From NCBI GenBank assembly GCA_036568605.1, contig DATCSE010000057.1:1-6587 (forward strand): a stretch of DNA of 6,587 nt. The letters are read 5' to 3'. Positions 6,314-6,587 of the stretch are shown here, piece by piece; positions within the stretch are counted from its first letter, which is position 1; every line of letters begins with the position of its first letter. The position numbers were made by a program, and so were the translations under genes. This stretch comes from DATCSE01 sp036568605 (lineage in GTDB: Bacteria; Pseudomonadota; Gammaproteobacteria; Burkholderiales; Burkholderiaceae_C). The notes under the pieces were generated by a model. It was not told the origin of the DNA and did not search any database. It worked only from the letters and a program-made list of their open reading frames with translations.

Positions 6314-6587
6314 CTTGTTGATACGTCACTGAGTCGAATGGACGCAGGGCAGGGGAACGCCTGCTATTCCTGCCGGCGTGTGCCTCTTGGTGCTCTGCAC
6401 GAGTGCCAGGTCTGATTCCCGCCCCCGGCTGGTGCGGTCTGGGCAAAAGTAGGCGTCGTGCCGCGCGGGTGTGCGCTGCGTCTTGCGGCCGCGCCGGATG
6501 TTGTCCTCGGCGGCGTTCCTGCTCCTGACCTCGACAGAGCGTTAATAAGCAACTACGGTGCCGAGGCGCCTCCCTTGCACAAGGGAT
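6314..6587. other. Apparently noncoding region upstream of the glycosyltransferase
   Basis: No reading frame here has recognisable protein sequence. The only full-length minus-strand frame (6364-6552, 62 codons) gives a low-complexity Arg/Ala/Pro/Thr peptide. The region should contain the glycosyltransferase promoter and 5' leader, but I find no convincing -35/-10 pair or Shine-Dalgarno before the ATG at 6313. An A/T-rich island (GTTAATAAGCAAC, 6541-6553) is the best promoter-like spot, about 230 bp upstream. The region ends at a perfect inverted repeat. Confidence 0.5.
6571..6586. repeat. Perfect inverted repeat TCCCTTG-CA-CAAGGGA at the window edge
   Basis: Seven-base perfect arms flank a 2-base centre. 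It lies outside any gene and within 30 bp of the A/T-rich island. The small loop favours a protein-binding dyad over an RNA terminator hairpin, and no T-run is visible before the window ends. Its role is unknown; the flank to the right is not visible. Confidence 0.45.

Noticed and set aside
6364..6552. A 62-codon minus-strand frame upstream of the glycosyltransferase.
   Set aside because: Low-complexity translation, no ribosome-binding site and no recognisable motif.
6505..6566. Distant inverted repeat CCTCGGC (6505-6511) and GCCGAGG (6560-6566).
   Set aside because: Seven-base G/C-rich matches 48 bp apart are expected by chance in this composition.

Overview
The window is a GC-rich bacterial chromosome segment. 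Lines I sampled run at about 65-70% G+C, and codon third positions are strongly G/C. Protein content (a GspA/ExeA-type secretion ATPase, a TRIC/UPF0126 membrane protein, a SulP transporter) and composition fit a proteobacterium, most likely a betaproteobacterium of the Burkholderiales type. The taxonomic guess is inference from style, not from a marker gene.

Layout, left to right. (1) Positions 1-1725, minus strand: a GspA/ExeA-like AAA+ ATPase. The N-terminus is complete, and the C-terminal peptidoglycan-binding repeat is cut by the left edge. (2) A 121-bp divergent intergenic gap. (3) Positions 1847-2557, plus strand: a TRIC-family (UPF0126/YicG-like) seven-helix membrane protein with two GGGxxRD repeats. 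(4) Positions 2562-3162, minus strand: a compact type II toxin-antitoxin operon. The ribbon-helix-helix antitoxin is first and the ParE/RelE-fold toxin second, ending convergently only 4 bp from the TRIC gene. (5) A 154-bp divergent control region (3163-3316) with a perfect 18-bp palindrome that I read as the antitoxin operator, a second hairpin, and a tandem 12-bp repeat. (6) Positions 3317-5116, plus strand: a SulP-family anion transporter with a C-terminal STAS domain followed by an unusual three-cysteine tail. (7) Positions 5171-6313, minus strand: a GT4-type glycosyltransferase in sequence of visibly lower G+C. (8) Positions 6314-6587: apparently noncoding, with a short perfect inverted repeat at the right edge.

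The genes do not form one pathway. Only the antitoxin and toxin are an evident operon; the others are single transcription units in alternating orientation. The segment looks like ordinary chromosome carrying a small TA cassette and bordering a lower-G+C, probably surface-polysaccharide-related region on the right. I see no RNA gene, CRISPR array, transposase or prophage gene. The best leads are the TA module with its operator, the cysteine tail on the SulP transporter, and the composition change at the glycosyltransferase.
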